Part shown: positions 63,353 through 64,000 of the stretch, piece by piece
Position numbering within the stretch: position 1 is the first letter of the stretch
How the letters are laid out: each line of letters opens with the position of its first letter
Source of the DNA: Neoarius graeffei
Taxonomy: Eukaryota; Chordata; Actinopteri; Siluriformes; Ariidae
Direction: 5' to 3'
DNA: 64,000 nucleotides
NCBI RefSeq assembly: GCF_027579695.1
Contig: NC_083592.1
Location: 37,301,714 to 37,365,713, forward strand
Made by a program: the position numbers and the translations under genes
Notes under the pieces: model-generated
The model's database searches: none
Told to the model about the DNA's origin: nothing
The model's input: the letters and a program-made list of their open reading frames with translations, nothing else

Positions 63353-64000
63353 AGGAACAGTCCACCGTACTTCCATAATGAAATATGCTCTTATCTGAAT
63401 TGAGACGAGCTGCTCCGTACCTCTCTGAGCTTTGCGCGACCTCCCAGTCAGTCAGACACAGTCAGACGCGCTGTCACTCCTGTTAGCAATGTAGCTAGGC
63501 TCAGTATGGCCAATGGTATTTTTTGGGGCTGTAGTTAGATGCGACCAAACTCTTCCGCGTTTTTCCTGTTTACATAGGTTTATATGACCAGTGATATGAA
63601 ACAAGTTCAGTTACACAAATTGAAACGTAGCGATTTTCTATGCTATGGAAAGTCCGCACTATAATGACAGGCGTACTAACACCTTCTGCGCGCTTCGGCA
63701 GCGCATTGATACGGAGCTCAGATATCAATGCGCTGTCGAAGCGCGCAGAAGGTGTTAGTACGCCTGTCACTATAGTGCGGACTTTCCATAGCAGAGAAAA
63801 TCGCTACGTTTCAATTTGTGTAACTGAACTTGTTTCATATCACTGGTCATATAAACCTATGTAAACAGGAAAAACGCGGAAGAGTTTGGTCGCATCTAAC
63901 TACAGCCCCAAAAAATACCATTGGCCATACTGAGCCTAGCTACATTGCTAACAGGAGTGACAGCGCGTCTGACTGCGTCTGACTGACTGGGAGGTCGCGA
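63353..64000. mobile_element. TTAA-flanked palindromic MITE (family K1, copy 2), cut by window edge
   Basis: Starts AAAGGAACAGTCCACCGTAC after TTAA (63349-63352). Near-identical to 32867-33585, with about 70 bp missing at the window end. Confidence 0.9.

Noticed and set aside
61860-64000. Upstream DAB2 exons (start codon, first PTB strands)
   Set aside because: Searched the minus strand for the conserved YLLxRFKGDGVxYKAKLIG region and found nothing; the sequence is repeats, so these exons lie outside the window.

Overview
This is a stretch of vertebrate chromosome, almost certainly from a teleost fish. The genes have many short exons with GT/AG introns. About two thirds of the window is recognisable transposable-element (TE) sequence of fish type: tRNA-derived SINEs of Mermaid/DANA style with a GGCGGCACGGTGG head, Tc1-like elements, hAT and TTAA-flanked MITEs, and LINE 3' ends. 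The particular SINE set would suit a catfish, but that is a weak guess. No prokaryotic genes, CRISPR array or operon is present.

Two protein-coding genes were found, both on the minus strand. (1) BDP1 (about 1.1-40.6 kb) encodes the B'' subunit of TFIIIB, the RNA polymerase III initiation factor. I could place 43 coding exons from the start codon at 39955 to a stop at 1143 (about 2,790 codons; the human protein is about 2,620 aa). A non-coding first exon lies near 40.42-40.56 kb and a promoter with two ZNF143/THAP11-type sites near 40.6 kb. The SANT domain and its flanks are at 26.9-28.2 kb. A run of six 55-residue repeats is at 17.55-18.54 kb, and the conserved C-terminal peptide is at 1.14-1.23 kb. 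(2) DAB2 (46.9-61.8 kb and beyond the right edge) encodes the clathrin adaptor Disabled-2. Eleven exons from the middle of the PTB domain to the stop are visible; the first exons lie outside the window.

Layout from the left: 0-1.1 kb a palindromic MITE and a SINE piece; 1.1-18.9 kb BDP1 3' exons with MITEs, a hAT element and a THAP-bearing TTAA element between them; 18.9-21.2 kb an intron made wholly of two nested elements; 21.3-28.2 kb BDP1 middle exons with a nested TIR element at 24.7-26.6 kb; 28.2-37.0 kb one 8.8-kb intron holding LINEs, SINEs, MITEs and a possible retropseudogene; 37.0-40.7 kb BDP1 5' exons and promoter; 40.8-46.8 kb intergenic, with three tandem SINEs, a palindrome, microsatellites and a TIR element; 46.87-61.8 kb DAB2 with a Tc1 element, SINEs, a piggyBac-like element and a satellite-like repeat in its introns; 61.9-64 kb a repeat-filled DAB2 intron.

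The two genes have no direct functional link: one sets up Pol III promoters in the nucleus, the other sorts cargo at clathrin-coated pits. The most interesting content is the BDP1 repeat exon, several places where BDP1 reading frames do not join cleanly, a splice acceptor sitting on a transposon end, a SINE carrying a 5S-rRNA-like cassette, and three elements with TACGGA ends and 6-bp target duplications. For two of those three an empty site can be read from the window itself. Exon borders were set by hand from GT/AG and phase and should be treated as predictions.
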